DNA from: Bufo bufo
Taxonomy: Eukaryota > Chordata > Amphibia > Anura > Bufonidae
Direction: 5' to 3'
Length of the DNA stretch: 64,000 nucleotides
Assembly (NCBI RefSeq): GCF_905171765.1
Contig: NC_053389.1
Span: 215,394,624 to 215,458,623 of the forward strand
Positions 34,106-45,402 of the stretch are shown piece after piece. The translations under genes were made by a program, and so were the position numbers. The notes beneath the pieces are model-generated. The model searched no databases and was not told where the DNA came from. It saw only the letters and a list, made by a program, of their open reading frames with translations. The stretch's first letter is position 1. Each line of letters starts with the position of its first letter.

Positions 34106-34397
34106 GGCTCTTTTACACGAGCGGATGCCGTGCGGGTAATCCACGAGAGCCAAGCCCCGTTCCGGACGGCAGAGACACGGAGCAGTAACATGATTGATAA
34201 TGCTCTTTGCCTCTCTGATCTTTTTACTACAACATCATGGTGACAACTTTATCTCACTGTGATTTTGTAGTAAAAAGATCAGAGAGGATTATCAATCATG
34301 TTACTGCTCCGTGTCTCTGTTGTCCGGAACGGGGCTTGGCTGTCTTTCACGCAGCAGATTACCCGCACGGCAGCCGCTCGTGTGAAAGAGCCCTTAT
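34106..34397. mobile_element. Palindromic MITE with GGGCTCTTTTACACGAGCGG ends
   Basis: Arms of about 130 bp pair through CCGTGCGGGTAATCC, CAGTAACATGATTGATAAT and TGATCTTTTTACTACA. The right end is CGTGTGAAAGAGCCC followed by TTA. Confidence 0.8.
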
Positions 34398-34790
34398 AAT
34401 AACCACCAATCTATTTTATTACATTGAATACAATGTAAATCTTGGCATAACAAACACCATGAATACTAAATCTGGAAAAACAGGATATTCATAAGGGGAA
34501 GGATTTTTTTTCAACTCTCATTTAAGCTCCCTGAATTGCACTGCTCACTCAGGGAGTCTGTGGTATGCGCCTCACTGTTATAGAACATTGCGCTCAAAAT
34601 AATAAACCACTGCCAAACTGTACAAAAGTATTTGCTCAATAATTAGTCACACAGGGAGACATTTATCATTTAAGTTTGTTTTCATGTCACTATTAAGTCT
34701 GGTTTAGCATTGTGTGGGTGCACCAAATTTATGAAATGGTGCACAGTTTTCATGTATTTAGTGCAACTGCATCGTGTTGTATGATGTAGG
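34398..34790. other. Intron 1 DNA, no identified feature
   Basis: AT-rich; nothing recognised. Confidence 0.5.
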
Positions 34791-34983
34791 CTAGTTTCAC
34801 ACTAAAGCTAAACTGTCTTGCCGGAGTTCATCACATCTGAAATAGCCGGAAACTGCCAGAGCACCCCCAGACCCCTTTGACTATAATAGGACCCGGTGGG
34901 GATCCGGCCTGTTTCAGATCCGGGCAGATAAATATCGGAACAGCCGCCAGAACAGTTTAGCACTAGTGTGAAACTAGCCTGAG
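34791..34983. mobile_element. Short MITE with AGGCTAGTTTCACACTA ends
   Basis: AGGCTAGTTTCACACTAAAG at the left is mirrored by CACTAGTGTGAAACTAGCCT at the right. Inner TAAACTGT and ACAGTTTA pair as well. Confidence 0.8.
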
Positions 34984-35407
34984 TTTTAAAAAATACACCA
35001 GTGGCTGCCGGGCATACAGTAGGATGCAACTTTTTTGCAACTTTTCTGTGACATTTCCAGGTTAAACAGATAATAAATGTGCCATAATCCAAGGTCTAAT
35101 CTCACTTTTCAGCCTTAAACATAGACCACTGAAAAGTGGCGTAGCTCCTAAATGTTGCAAAAAAGTCACAATCGGCATGCCGTGTGATATTTTTATACTA
35201 AAAAACAGACAAATCTGGTTTAATAAATGTCCCCCATAATTTTCTAATAAAGATGGATAACAATCAATACAGTTTCAGTCAAATATAGAGCAAGTATACT
35301 TACCTAGCTTTCCTAGATACAGTAGGAATTCCTCCCCACTGTTTGATCATTACATAGCCACTACTGTGCCTTACCTGTTCTGAGTGAAGACAAGGGTTAG
35401 ACGAGTT

Positions 35408-35815
35408 GTCCGGGTTCAGAGCTGAACCTGGACATATCCCCTTCTTCCCCCACTCAGCCCCTTTGATATGAGCATTGGAGCATTTTATGCTCCGATGCTC
35501 TCCCTTGCCCTGCGTGGCGTACCAGGCTCTCCATGGGTAAACTAGGCAGAGGCTTCCGCCCAGCAGTGAGCCCAGTGACGTCACTGGCACTAATGGAAGG
35601 CCTTTAGCGCTGCCCTGGCCTGTAAAACGGCTAGGGCAACGCTAAAGCCCGCCCATCAGTGCCAGTGACGTCACTGGGAACACTGCTAGGTGGAAGCCTC
35701 CGCCTAGCAGCATAAAAATATAAACAAACAGCGCTTGATGCTCATGTCAGAGGGGCTGAGTGGGGGAAGAAAGGGATATGTCCAGTTCACCTCTGAACCC
35801 GGACAACCCCTTTAA
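35408..35815. mobile_element. MITE with TTGTCCGGGTTCAGAG ends
   Basis: Left TTGTCCGGGTTCAGAG, right CTCTGAACCCGGACAA; inner TCCCCCACTCAGCCCC pairs with GGGGCTGAGTGGGGGA. Arms exceed 90 bp. A run of CCCCTTTAA follows the right end. Confidence 0.85.
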
Positions 35816-36660
35816 TATCAGAGTCAGTGGGTATTACTGTGACTGACGTCAAATGCTGATTCTGTTAATATATATCCATAGTAAATGATATGGTATCTTC
35901 AGGCCTGTCCTATGGACTTCCTACTGGACTCAGGCTATTATGTGTGTTCCAGATGGTCACCTAGTTAGTTTACATTTATAATAAGCAGTTAAATGCTCCT
36001 TTGGCAGCTGATCCAAACAGCGATCATTCATTCCCATACAGCAGTGATCACTGCTGCATATACTAGTAAATGAAGGAAATAAACAGGCAAGAAAGGGGAA
36101 TTAATATAAATGTAGCTAACGTGCGGGCAATGATCAGAAATGAATGTTTCCTCTGAATGCTCATTTAGTCTCTTCTGATTTAATCAGCATGCCAGGCTGA
36201 ACTGGAAATGTGACTGTTTCTACAGACAAACTGGCAATTCTCCAGACCCCCTATCTCCAAAGGGGCCCCTATTCATGGCTGCATCTACCATGAAACCAGA
36301 GAAGCAGATAGCAGTCCTACAGCTTCATATGTGGCAGCAATATATGTTTAACTAGACACAATTAGATTCGGCATAGCAGACAACCTCTGCTGCACTCCAC
36401 AGTTATTCCCTGAGTCCAAGGTGGATTGGGAACTTAAAGAGGCCATGGAAAAAAATAAAAGTGGCCCCATATTGTAGCGGGGTCCAAATTGAAAGAGGCA
36501 GGGCAAAATACTGCCTCATCAGAACCATATACCACAGTGCAACACATTATGTTGCCCCCAAAAGCTGTCTTTTTGAATGCCCAGATGCCATAGTCACACT
36601 TGAGCAGGCATCTGAGGAGTTAAATGCGTGCAATCTATGTCATCGTCATCCCATACATTA
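35816..36660. other. Intron 1 DNA, no identified feature
   Basis: No repeat architecture or coding signal that I can support. Confidence 0.5.
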
Positions 36661-36668
36661 GCCCCGGG

Positions 36669-37759
36669 CAGTGGCGTACCTGGGGTGTTTGGCACCCGGG
36701 CAGGTCCTTTCTCTGGCACATTCTTCCCAATACTTTAAAACAATTGTACCCCCTCACAGTAGTATTGCTCTCATTGTACAACCTTTACAGTAGTTTTGTA
36801 CAGATTGTGCCCCCTCACAGTAGTTATACCCAAATTGGTGCCCTCTCACAGATAGTTATGCCCACATTGTGCCCCCTTCACAGTAGTTTGCCCTCTCTGT
36901 GCCCCATTCACAGTTGTAATGGCCCTCTTTTTGCCCCGTTACAGTAATAATCCCCATTGTGTCCCCTTCATAGTAAAAATCCCCATTGTGCCCCCTTTAT
37001 AGTAATAATGCCCACTGTGCCCCTTCTTAGTAATAATGCCCATTTGTGCCCCCCTTCACAGTAATAATGCTTATTGTGACCCTTAATAGTAGTAATGCCC
37101 ATTGTGCTAGTAATGTCCTCTGTGCCCTCTCCATAGTAGATATCCCCATTGTGCCCCTTTCACAGTAATAATGCCCTCTGTGCCCCTTCATTGTAGTAAT
37201 GCCCTCTGGCTCTGTGCCCCCTCCATAGTAGAAATGCAATGCCCATCGTGCCCCTTCACATTAGTAATGCCCTCTGTGTTCTCTCCATAGTAGTGATGCC
37301 CTCTGTGCCCCCTCTATAGGTAATAAAGTTTCTCTTTGCCCCCTCCATAATAATAAAAGTCTTCTGTGCCCTCTCCGTATTAAAAAAAACCAAAAAAAAA
37401 CCACAGTAACTACTCACCTTGTCCCGTTCCTGAAGCTCATATACCTCTCTTCCTGCAGTCACAGATCGCTCTGGCAGCAATGTGTGGGCGGAGCTTATGC
37501 AGATTTCCGACTGCAGGCTCCGCCATCATTGGCTGGCAGCACGATGTGTGTCTGTAGGCTGAATGGTGAAGCAGGGAGGATTGGAGGAGAGCTTGGGAGC
37601 TGAGCAGTGAGTGACAGGACTGCAGCTCCCAGCGCTCCAGCAATGAGAGCTTCCATCTGTATGATGGAAGCACTCATTGCTTCTAAGCACCCCAATGAGA
37701 GTGGGCACCCCTCCTGAGAGCCGGACCGCCCCCCCCCCCCCCCCCTTAGTACAACACTG
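36669..37759. mobile_element. Probable hAT-like element carrying a minisatellite
   Basis: Starts CAGTGGCGTACCTGG, a typical hAT-like end. A weak partner ACAACACTG closes it. Flanking octamers GCCCCGGG and GCCTCAGG agree at 6 of 8. At about 36750-37370 it holds degenerate 29-31 bp repeats of the type CACAGTAGTAATGCCC followed by TTTGTGCCCCC. A run of about 20 C lies at 37724-37745. Confidence 0.5.
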
Positions 37760-38497
37760 GCCTCAGGTGCCCCTTAGTGGTGCTCTTATCGTCCAATAAC
37801 ACACAGCCTAATGGGTGCATAGGGATCTTTGTACGTACAATATGTAATACACTAATTCAGAATTTGGGGCCCACCAATTTAAATTTTGCTCAGTAGGGGT
37901 CCAACTTCTGACAGCGCTGTCCATCAGCTGAAGAGACTGTGGTGAGCCCTGGGTCATCTTCGGAGACCAGTGATGTCGACGTTCATCAGTCACATGGCCC
38001 AGGCAACAGCTCAGTCTCATTCAAGTGAATGGGGCTGAGCTGCAATACAAAGCACAGCTGATATCCAATGACAGCTTGTGAGCTACGAGCATGCTCTGGT
38101 GAGTGCCGTGGTCTCTTCAAATAGCTGATCTATGGAGAGCTGGGAGTCAGAGCCCCACCGATCACATACATATGAACTATCCTGAGGCTCAGTGTAAAAC
38201 ACTTCAGAAAATGCCATTAAGATGGCTACTAGAGATGTCGCGAACATAAAATTTTCCGTTTGTGAACGGCGAACACGAACTTCCGCGAATGTTCCGCGAA
38301 CTGGCAAACCGGTGCGAACCGCCATAGACTTCAATAGGCATGCGAATTTTAAAACCCACAGGGACTCTTTCTGGCCACAATAATGATGGGAAAAGTTGTT
38401 TCAAGGGGACTAACACCTGGACTGTGGCATGCCGGAGGGGATCCATGGCAAAACTCCCATGAAAAATTACGTTGTTGACGGAGAGTGTGGTAAGTTA

Positions 38498-39720
38498 AAT
38501 TCGCAATGCGATTAATATAACCTGCATTAATCGCATTGCAAATTCAACTTAGAGCTAAGTTCCTAATGGTTTGTATTGCTAGAATTGACGAATATAATGA
38601 ATTATAGCACTATTTCTCAATCTTCGTTATATTCTAGCAATACAACCATTCAGGTGTGCATTGCGAGAGGGGTGCGGTGGGTACGGGCCGCACCGGGTGA
38701 CACCAGTCTGATGGAGTGTCACCCAGGGCCCGCCGGCGCAGGAGTTCTCACTCACAAGTTCAACTTCGCAAGCAAGCAAGCACGTCGCGCCGTCACGTGG
38801 TAAAAGGGGACGGGGGGGTGACTCGCTGCAGCCTGGTGAGTGGTGGGGCGCCGCGGCAGCTGCCCTGCAGGAGTCTCCGGTGCCGGGAGGAGGAGGTAGG
38901 TAGAGCGGCTCTGACTTTATAGACAAAATTATTTTAATAATACCCCAATAATAATAAGTTAATAACCTAACCCCATTCATAAATTACTGGTGGATTATTA
39001 TAGAGATGGCCCCAGGCCAGGAGACATAAGGGGTTGGGTTGAACTGTGGGCTGGGGCCACCCGGCCACATTTACTAATCTTTGCTCAGGAGGGCCCTCAT
39101 AAATATAGACCCACATGGTGTGGACTGGTCATTTTTACTAAGGAATATAGTTTAAACGTTTATGTGCAAAAGAGCTGACTTAGTGACTTCTTTTATTTTC
39201 TCTTTATCTCTTTATTATGGCTTCGGGGGGGGCAGGGGTGACACCATTTTTTACCGCATCGGGTGACACCAGCCATAGCAACGCCACTGCAACCATTAGG
39301 AACCCAGCTCTAAGTTGAATTCGCAATGCAATTAATATAACCTGTATTAATCGCATTGCGATTACAACGTAGATCTGAGTTCCTAATGGTTGTATTGCTA
39401 GAATTGACGAATATAACGGATATAGCACTATATTCTCAATCTTCGTTATATTCTAGCAATACAACCATTAGGAACCCAGCTCTAAGTTGAATTCGCAATG
39501 CGATTAATATAACCTGTATTAATCGCGTTGCGATTACAACTTAGATCTGAGTTCCTAATGGTTGTATTGCTAGAATTGACGAATATAACGAATATAGCAC
39601 TATATTCTCAATCTTCGTTATATTCTAGCAATACAACCATTAGGAACCCAGCTCTAAGTTGAATTCGCAATGTGATTAATATAACCTGTATTAATCGCAT
39701 TGAGATTACAACTTAGTCTA
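38498..39720. repeat. Tandem array, 172-bp unit, about 3.5 copies
   Basis: Copies start near 38498, 39317, 39489 and 39661 (GAATTCGCAATGCGATTAAT). The first three are spaced 172 bp apart once the 38651-39289 insertion and its duplicated octamer are removed. Each unit contains two hairpins (GCAATGCGATTAATA with its complement, and a longer one around GAATATAACGA). Confidence 0.9.
38651..39289. mobile_element. Nested hAT-type element, exact 8-bp duplication
   Basis: CAACCATT lies at 38643-38650 and 39290-39297. Right end TAGCAACGCCACTG and left end CAGGTGTGCATTGC are imperfect inverted repeats of the CAGTGGCGTTGCTA class. GGGTGACACCAG recurs near both ends. No coding frame. Confidence 0.8.
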
Positions 39721-40237
39721 ATTTGTGACACTGCAGCTTCAGAATGAATCTAAGATGGATGCTGTCCTTGCTTTTTGATAGGAGGTGGGAGGGTCTGGGA
39801 GGGAGGGTATGCTGATTGGCTGGAATGTGTCTGCTGACTGTGAGGTACAGGGTCAAAGTTTGCTCAATGATGATGTATAGGGGGCGGACCGAACATCGCA
39901 TATGTTCGCCAGCCGTGGCGAACGCAAAAAAGCTATGTTCGCCGGCGAATAGTTCGGGACATCTCTAATGGCTACATAGTAGATTATTCAACGAGGCATT
40001 TTGCCTGGTTTATTAGTGAAATTCCTCTTGACAGATTCCCTTCAGGGAACATATTATACATCACCCACATAATTAGTGAGGCATAGAAGTTTTCTCCTGC
40101 TAAATGTATATGTATAAAAAAAAATCTGAAAAACACCAAAGTAAGAAACTTGGAAAGGCATGACTATCTCCAAGCTGCTTCTCCACATTCTGTTATTAGC
40201 ACAGTGACAAGTCATTCTCTGCTTTTTGTTTTAACAG

Positions 40238-40424
40238 AGAAACAGAAACTCCAGTCTCTTTTCCACATCTTTAAGAGACACCCTCCAAAAGAAGATCAGT
40301 ATCTTGGAACATCAGCTCCATGAAAAGCGTAACACATCAGAGCACCATGATAAAGACCATGATCAGGAGCATGAAGACCATGGTAGACACAAGATGGACA
40401 GTGCACTACATGGGAATGGTAAAG
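40238..40424 (+). CDS. Neuronal pentraxin (NPTX1-like), exon 2
   Basis: Acceptor TTTTAACAG at 40237, donor AAAG/GTAAGA at 40424; phase 0 in, phase 1 out. It codes for a coiled-coil segment (DTLQKKISILEHQLHEK) followed by another short His/Asp/Glu cluster (HHDKDHDQEHEDHGRH). Two N-glycosylation sequons are visible (NSS near the start, NTS). The coiled coil is the multimerisation stalk. The exon is shorter than the matching part of NPTX1 as I recall it. Confidence 0.85.
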
Positions 40425-40573
40425 GTAAGACCTAAACTGAAGACATTTCATCCACCAAGAGCTACATAAAATTTTGCATAGTATAGTCTAACATAATTTT
40501 ATATCTAATACAATATAGAACCTAGCATTCAAATTAAAGGGGCTGTCCTCTTTGGACAGTCCCTTTTTGTCTG
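40425..40573. other. Start of intron 2
   Basis: Non-coding; a short inverted repeat GGGGCTGTCC...GGACAGTCCC lies at about 40540-40566. Confidence 0.5.
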
Positions 40574-40581
40574 AAGGTTTA

Positions 40582-41220
40582 TAGGGATGAGTGAATTTCA
40601 TATTTTTAAGTTCATGTGAGGGTTCGTGTTGTGGTATTTACTGAATTGCGTTATGGATTCCTTTACCACGGACCATAATGCAATTCCATGACGGAATGCA
40701 TAACTGAATGCCTTTAGAAGCATTCCGTTATTCATTCCGTCATAATAGAAACATAGAATGTGTCGGCAGATAAGAACCATTGGGCCCATCTAGTCTGCCC
40801 AATATACTGAATACTATGAATAGCCCTTGGCCCTATCTTATATGAAGGATGGCCTTATGTCTATCCCATGCATGCTTAAACTCCTTCGCTGTATTTGCAG
40901 CTACCACTTCTGCAGGAAGGCTATTCCATGCATCCACTACTCTCTCAGTAAAGTAATACTTCCTGATATTACTTTTAAACCTTTGCCCCTCTATAATAGA
41001 AGTCTATGGGCTGCAAAACTGATCTGTCCCGTTTTAGTTTTGCAAGGGAGTCCACTCTGCATAACGGAAACTGGACGAATCTGTTATGCAGGCTATAGAC
41101 TTCTATTATGATGGAATGAATAACGAAATGCCTGGTCCGTGGTAACGGAATCCATAACGCAATTCAGTAAATACCACAACACGAACATGAACTTCAAAAT
41201 ATGAAATTCGCTCATCCCTA
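40582..41220. mobile_element. hAT-type MITE with exact 8-bp duplication
   Basis: AAGGTTTA flanks it at 40574-40581 and 41221-41228. Ends TAGGGATGAGTGAATTTCAT and ATGAAATTCGCTCATCCCTA are long inverted repeats of about 160 bp. The terminal sequence resembles the end proposed for the autonomous hAT relic at 26442. Confidence 0.92.
40751..40992. mobile_element. SINE-like retroposon nested in the hAT MITE
   Basis: ATAATAGAA is present at 40742-40750 and 40993-41001, exactly interrupting the MITE arm, a 9 bp target duplication. The 242 bp insert starts ACATAGAATGTGTCGGCAGA and has no inverted ends, open frame or poly(A). Such features fit a short retroposon; no tRNA-like promoter box was identified. 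Confidence 0.7.
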
Positions 41221-41228
41221 AAGGTTTA

Positions 41229-42695
41229 CGTAATAATCAGCTGATCACAGGGTGTCCCACTGGTGGAATCCTTGGTAATCAGCTGTAATCTGAAATGGTC
41301 AACTCTTCTGCAGCGACGCCATAGAGAAAAGTAGACATTATATAGTTTCCAATCAAAACACTGGGCTTTCTTATGTACAGCTTTGCCAGATCCTCCAGAG
41401 AGACACACCTTCTCTCTCCCATTAAATAAGAATTCCATGATATATCTGAAACTTAAATGTGAATCCCTGGTATGAATAGACCTCTCCCACTGATATTTGT
41501 TTCCCAGATTATCAATATTAAAAAAGTTCCTGACACGTGGAGGTACATCAGAAGCAGACACAAGGCATGGAGTTTCTTACTATATGGTTATTAACCTGCG
41601 CATGCAGTTAGACACAAATGAAAAACAAATATTTTTCCCATTTAACCCCAATCATTCCTAATATATCCTTCATACCTCCAATAAATACTTCTTGAATAGA
41701 CATTAGACACAAATCAGCCATAACGTTAAAGGGATTGTTCCACAAAAAAGATTCTACAGTTTTCAAACCAGCACCTGAATCTGAATACTTTTGTAATTTC
41801 ATGTAATTAAAAATTTAGCATAGCCACCCAGTTATTCAATAAAATGTATCTGTATAGTGCTACCTGCTGTTTTTTTTTTTTCTTACTTCTTTGTCCACCT
41901 CAGTAAACAGTAGGGACAACACAACAGAGCCCGTTATGGAATAAGGCTAGGTTCACATCTGTGGTTGAGGTTCCAGCAGCAGCCTCTGTCACAGATTACA
42001 GCAGGAAAAAGGACAAAAAACACTGCATGCAGAAGTATTTTGTTTGGCAGAATGTCAATGGGATCTGTCAGGCTTCAGAGGTGTTCGGCATATGCTAAAT
42101 CCAGCGATTTCATATTCTGTGCCTATGCTAGAACAGAATACCAGAATTGTAGTGCATATCATTTACAGACGAATTCAATAAGTATTATGCATTTTTGTAC
42201 TTCCTGCTTTTTATGCAAATTAACATAAGAGTCATATCTTACTTGTGTGACCAGAGAAGAGTCATATTTTCAGGCTCTGACTCATCTCAGGTTAGTTGAA
42301 CAAATATCTGGTCAATGATCAGTGCACTGACATGGCCACACATACAGTACACACTATTTAGTCCATATTGGCCATCACCCTTGTTCAAACTAGCCATCAT
42401 TTTTCCAAAGAAGGATCTTTCGGCCGCAAACGATCTTTATTTGAATGACAGACAGGTCTGATAGTCAGTCAATTTTCAATGCAGAGAACTTCTTTTCAGA
42501 TGATAATGGTTTGCCATCCATTGGCTAAAACAATAGTTTGTTGTTAAATTTCACTTGACAAACAATTGTTTTGGTTGAAATTGTCTGTTTAGATCAATTT
42601 TAGATTAATGTGTCTGGCCACCTTTAGCCTAACTATTTGCCCTTTAGTATAGTCCTCTCTTTATTACAGAATGTGATACCACAACATTTTTAATA
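41229..42695. other. Intron 2 DNA, no identified feature
   Basis: No supportable coding frame, and no transposon ends found. Confidence 0.45.
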
Positions 42696-42896
42696 TACAG
42701 TGGCACCTCTGGTCAAAATTACTGTTACTGTGCACAGTTAAGCAAGTTGAAAATGAAAAGATCTCCAAAAGGCATAAAGGTAAAAATGACACATTCTCTT
42801 TGTATTTTAAGCAAAAACTATTTTTCCATCTTTTAAATTTTCAAAATAACAAAAAAGGAAAAGGGCCTGAAGCAAAACTTTGAACACCTTGCATGG

Positions 42897-43088
42897 TTAG
42901 TGCTTGGTAGCACCTCCTTTGGTAAGTATCACAGCTTGTATTCCCTTTTTGGAGCCAGCCAAGAGTCTTTCAATTCTTGTTTGATGGATTTTCATCCATT
43001 GTTCCTTGCAAAAGTCTTCCAGGTCTATGAGATTCCTGTGCCGTATTGCATGCACTGCTCTTTTAAGGCCTATCCAAAGATTTTTCAA
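42897..43088 (-). pseudogene. Inverted fragment of Tc1 transposase C-terminus
   Basis: Reads ENLW-like KNLWIGLKRAVHAI and ends QAVILTKGGATKH, the usual C-terminal end of a Tc1 transposase. The same end is found forward at about 43780-43951. Confidence 0.8.
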
Positions 43089-43177
43089 TGATGTTCAGAT
43101 CAGGGGACTGTGAGAACCAACTTGTGCGTTTTGAGGTAGTTTAAGGCTGACATTTGCTCAGTTTGAAATGTAATTAA

Positions 43178-43951
43178 GAAATGGCAGTTAACAAGAACAG
43201 TGGAGGTCAAGAGAAGGTCTGGACAGTTGCTTGTAGGATTGCTAAAAAGACAAATCAGAAGACCCGGTTGACTGTAAAGGACTTTCAGGAATATTTAGCA
43301 GAATCAGGAGTTGTGGTATAGCTCAGCGACAAATACGGCCTTCCTGGAAGAGTCATCAGAAGAAAACTTCTCCTGCATCCTCAACACAAAATTCAGCATT
43401 ACAAGTCTGCAAATGAATACCTAAACAAGCCTGATGTATTTTGGAAACAAGTACTGTGGACCGGTAAGTTTGGAGAAACAAGGGCACCTCTTCAATCATT
43501 AAGTATGAAGGTGGATCAATCATGCATTGGGGTTGCAGCCAATGGCACGGGGAACATTTCAAAAGTAGAGGGAAGAATGGATTAAATGAAATTCCAGCAT
43601 ATTCTGGAAGCAAACATAACACGAACTGTAAAAAAGCTGAAGTTGAAAAGAGGATGACTTCTACAGATGGATAATGATCCTAAACACGCCTCAAAATACA
43701 CAATAAACTACCTTAAAAAGGTGAAAACTGAAGGTTTTAACATGGCCCTCACAGTCCGCTAATCCAAACATCATTGAAAATCTGTGGATAAACCTCAAAA
43801 GAGCAGTGCATGGAATCTCACAGAACTGGAAGACTTTTGCAAGGAAGAATGGATGACAATTCCTCAAACAAGAATTGAAAGACTTTTGGCTGGCTACAAA
43901 AAGCATTTACAAGCTGTGATACTTTCTAAAGGCGGTGCTACTAGGCACTAA
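43178..43951 (+). pseudogene. Degraded Tc1-family transposase
   Basis: Successive fragments in different frames match a Tc1 transposase: an N-terminal segment after ATGGCAGTTAACAAGAACAG, a WKQVLW segment, a D-N-D-P-K-H-like segment (ATGGATAATGATCCTAAACA at about 43666) and the GGATGAC/CTTTTGGC C-terminal region. Many frameshifts and stops; non-functional. Confidence 0.75.
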
Positions 43952-44262
43952 CCAGGCAGAGTGCCCAAAGTTTTGCCTTTAGCCCTTTTCCTTTTTTATT
44001 TAGAAAATGTAAAAGATAAAAATAAAATGTTCTTGCTTTAATTACTAAGGGAATGTATCATTAACTTTATGCTTTTTGGAGATAATTTTATCTTCAACTT
44101 GCTTAACTGTTCACAGTAGCAATAATTTTGACCAGGGGTGCACAAACCTTCGCGCTCTTAATCATTAACCATATTATGAGTTTTATAAATGTCTAACAAG
44201 GACTTTATTTACTCAAGTGTTTAATTACAATATTTATTTAAGGCTTAATTTCTTATCTCCAG

Positions 44263-44510
44263 GACATAAAGCAGACAAGAAGTCTAATGATTTCAGAGTC
44301 AGTTTCCCTCTCAGAACAAGTTATATGTATGCCAAGGTGAAACGGACGCTTCACCACGAGATCTTTGCGTTCACCATCTGCTTATGGTTGAAGTCCAATT
44401 CATCCCCTGGCATGGGCACACCTTTTTCCTATTCTGTTCCAGGCCAGGCCAATGAAGTGGTGCTTATTGAGTGGGGAAACAACCCCATGGAATTGCTTAT
44501 TAATGACAAG
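44263..44510 (+). CDS. Neuronal pentraxin, exon 3 (start of pentraxin domain)
   Basis: Acceptor TCTTATCTCCAG, donor AAG/GTAATT; phase 1 in, phase 0 out. It encodes the first strands of the pentraxin jelly-roll. FPLRTSYMYAKVK starts the domain, Cys in FTICLWLK is one partner of the conserved disulphide, and PFSYSVPGQANEVVLIEW covers the loop with the first calcium-site Asn. The sequence WGNNPMELLINDK is nearly invariant in neuronal pentraxins. A SNSSP sequon is present but disfavoured by the Pro. Confidence 0.93.
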
Positions 44511-44520
44511 GTAATTGATC

Positions 44521-44634
44521 TTACACATCTTATTTTAGGTATGCTGTTTAACAGTTTGGGAAAATTATGTGAACTTATTACACATCTTATTTTAGGTATG
44601 CTGTTTAACAGTTTGGGAAAATTATGTGAACTTA
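44521..44634. repeat. Tandem duplication, 57 bp x 2, in intron 3
   Basis: Two exact copies of a unit starting TTACACATCTTATTTTAGGT, ten bases after the exon 3 donor. Each copy contains a TTATTTTAG acceptor-like sequence. Confidence 0.95.
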
Positions 44635-45222
44635 TATTTTGTCTTATTTTCAATGCAGCTACAAAAAGTTATGTATGCAATTCAATCACGGAATTGGATT
44701 TTTAATTAAAGGAGTATATAGGATTAAGGCAACATTAAAACACCTCTTCTTTTAATAGTTTTATTTGTACTTTAATTTTTATTAATTTAATCTAAAAGCA
44801 AAATTTAGAGGGATGAATAATTTTGAAAAACAATATTAGTATGCCACATTATATAGTATATTTGGTGCCATAAGTAATTTCAGTGATATGATAATTTGAG
44901 GGTTGTGTAGGAAATTTTCAGTGAATGAAATCTCTTGTTAGCTTTAAATGGGTTTAGGAATTGACAGGGTCTCAAATCACAAATACTCAATGGGGCTTAG
45001 AAGACATTTTTAAGGTAGATTTCCCCCTTTCAATTTCCCGTGGTTTCCTCTTGTAAGAGACAATTTGTAAGAGGGAAATATTAACAATGGAGGTGATACA
45101 GGGTTTCTAATTCACCTCTATCAGCCCAATGTGGTAGCACATTTTAGTAAAACCAGCTCAAATTATAAAAAGTTATATTTTTTTCAAACTTGGATCATAG
45201 TTTGTGTTTTTTATATATACAG

Positions 45223-45402
45223 GCTGCAACTCTACCACTGGCCATCAATGATGCTAAGTGGCACCATGTTTGCGTTACATGGTCTTCCAGGGATGGATTA
45301 TGGGAGTCATACCTGGATGGTGTAAGACGTGGAAATGGTGAAAACTTGGCACCTTGGCATCCAATAAAACCGGGTGGAGTATTTATTTTGGGACAAGAAC
45401 AG
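45223..45402 (+). CDS. Neuronal pentraxin, exon 4 (pentraxin signature)
   Basis: Acceptor TTATATATACAG, donor CAG/GTAAAT; 60 codons, phase 0 both sides. It contains HVCVTWSS, which fits the pentraxin signature H-x-C-x-[ST]-W-x-[ST]; its Cys is the second disulphide partner. It ends ILGQEQ, whose Glu and Gln, with the following Asp of exon 5, form the main calcium-binding loop. Confidence 0.95.

Larger units (their letters stand above)
38230..39967. mobile_element. hAT-type non-autonomous element with exact 8-bp duplication
   Basis: ATGGCTAC occurs at 38222-38229 and 39968-39975. Ends TAGAGATGTCGCGAAC and GTTCGGGACATCTCTA are inverted. There is no transposase; the middle is a 172 bp tandem array interrupted by another hAT-type element. 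Inserted in intron 1 of the pentraxin gene. Confidence 0.9.
42698..44150 (+). mobile_element. Tc1/mariner relic with inverted duplication of its 3' end
   Basis: TA at 42696-42697 precedes CAGTGGCACCTCTGGTCAAA; the opposite end is TTTTGACCAGGGGTGCAC at about 44133-44150. The left about 430 bp is the complement of the right about 430 bp and includes not only the terminal repeat but also the 3' end of the transposase gene. The ordinary 5' end with its terminal repeat is missing. Confidence 0.8.

Noticed and set aside
41226..41561. 111-codon minus-strand frame in intron 2
   Set aside because: No recognisable motif, no splice sites of quality and no similarity I can name; treated as chance.
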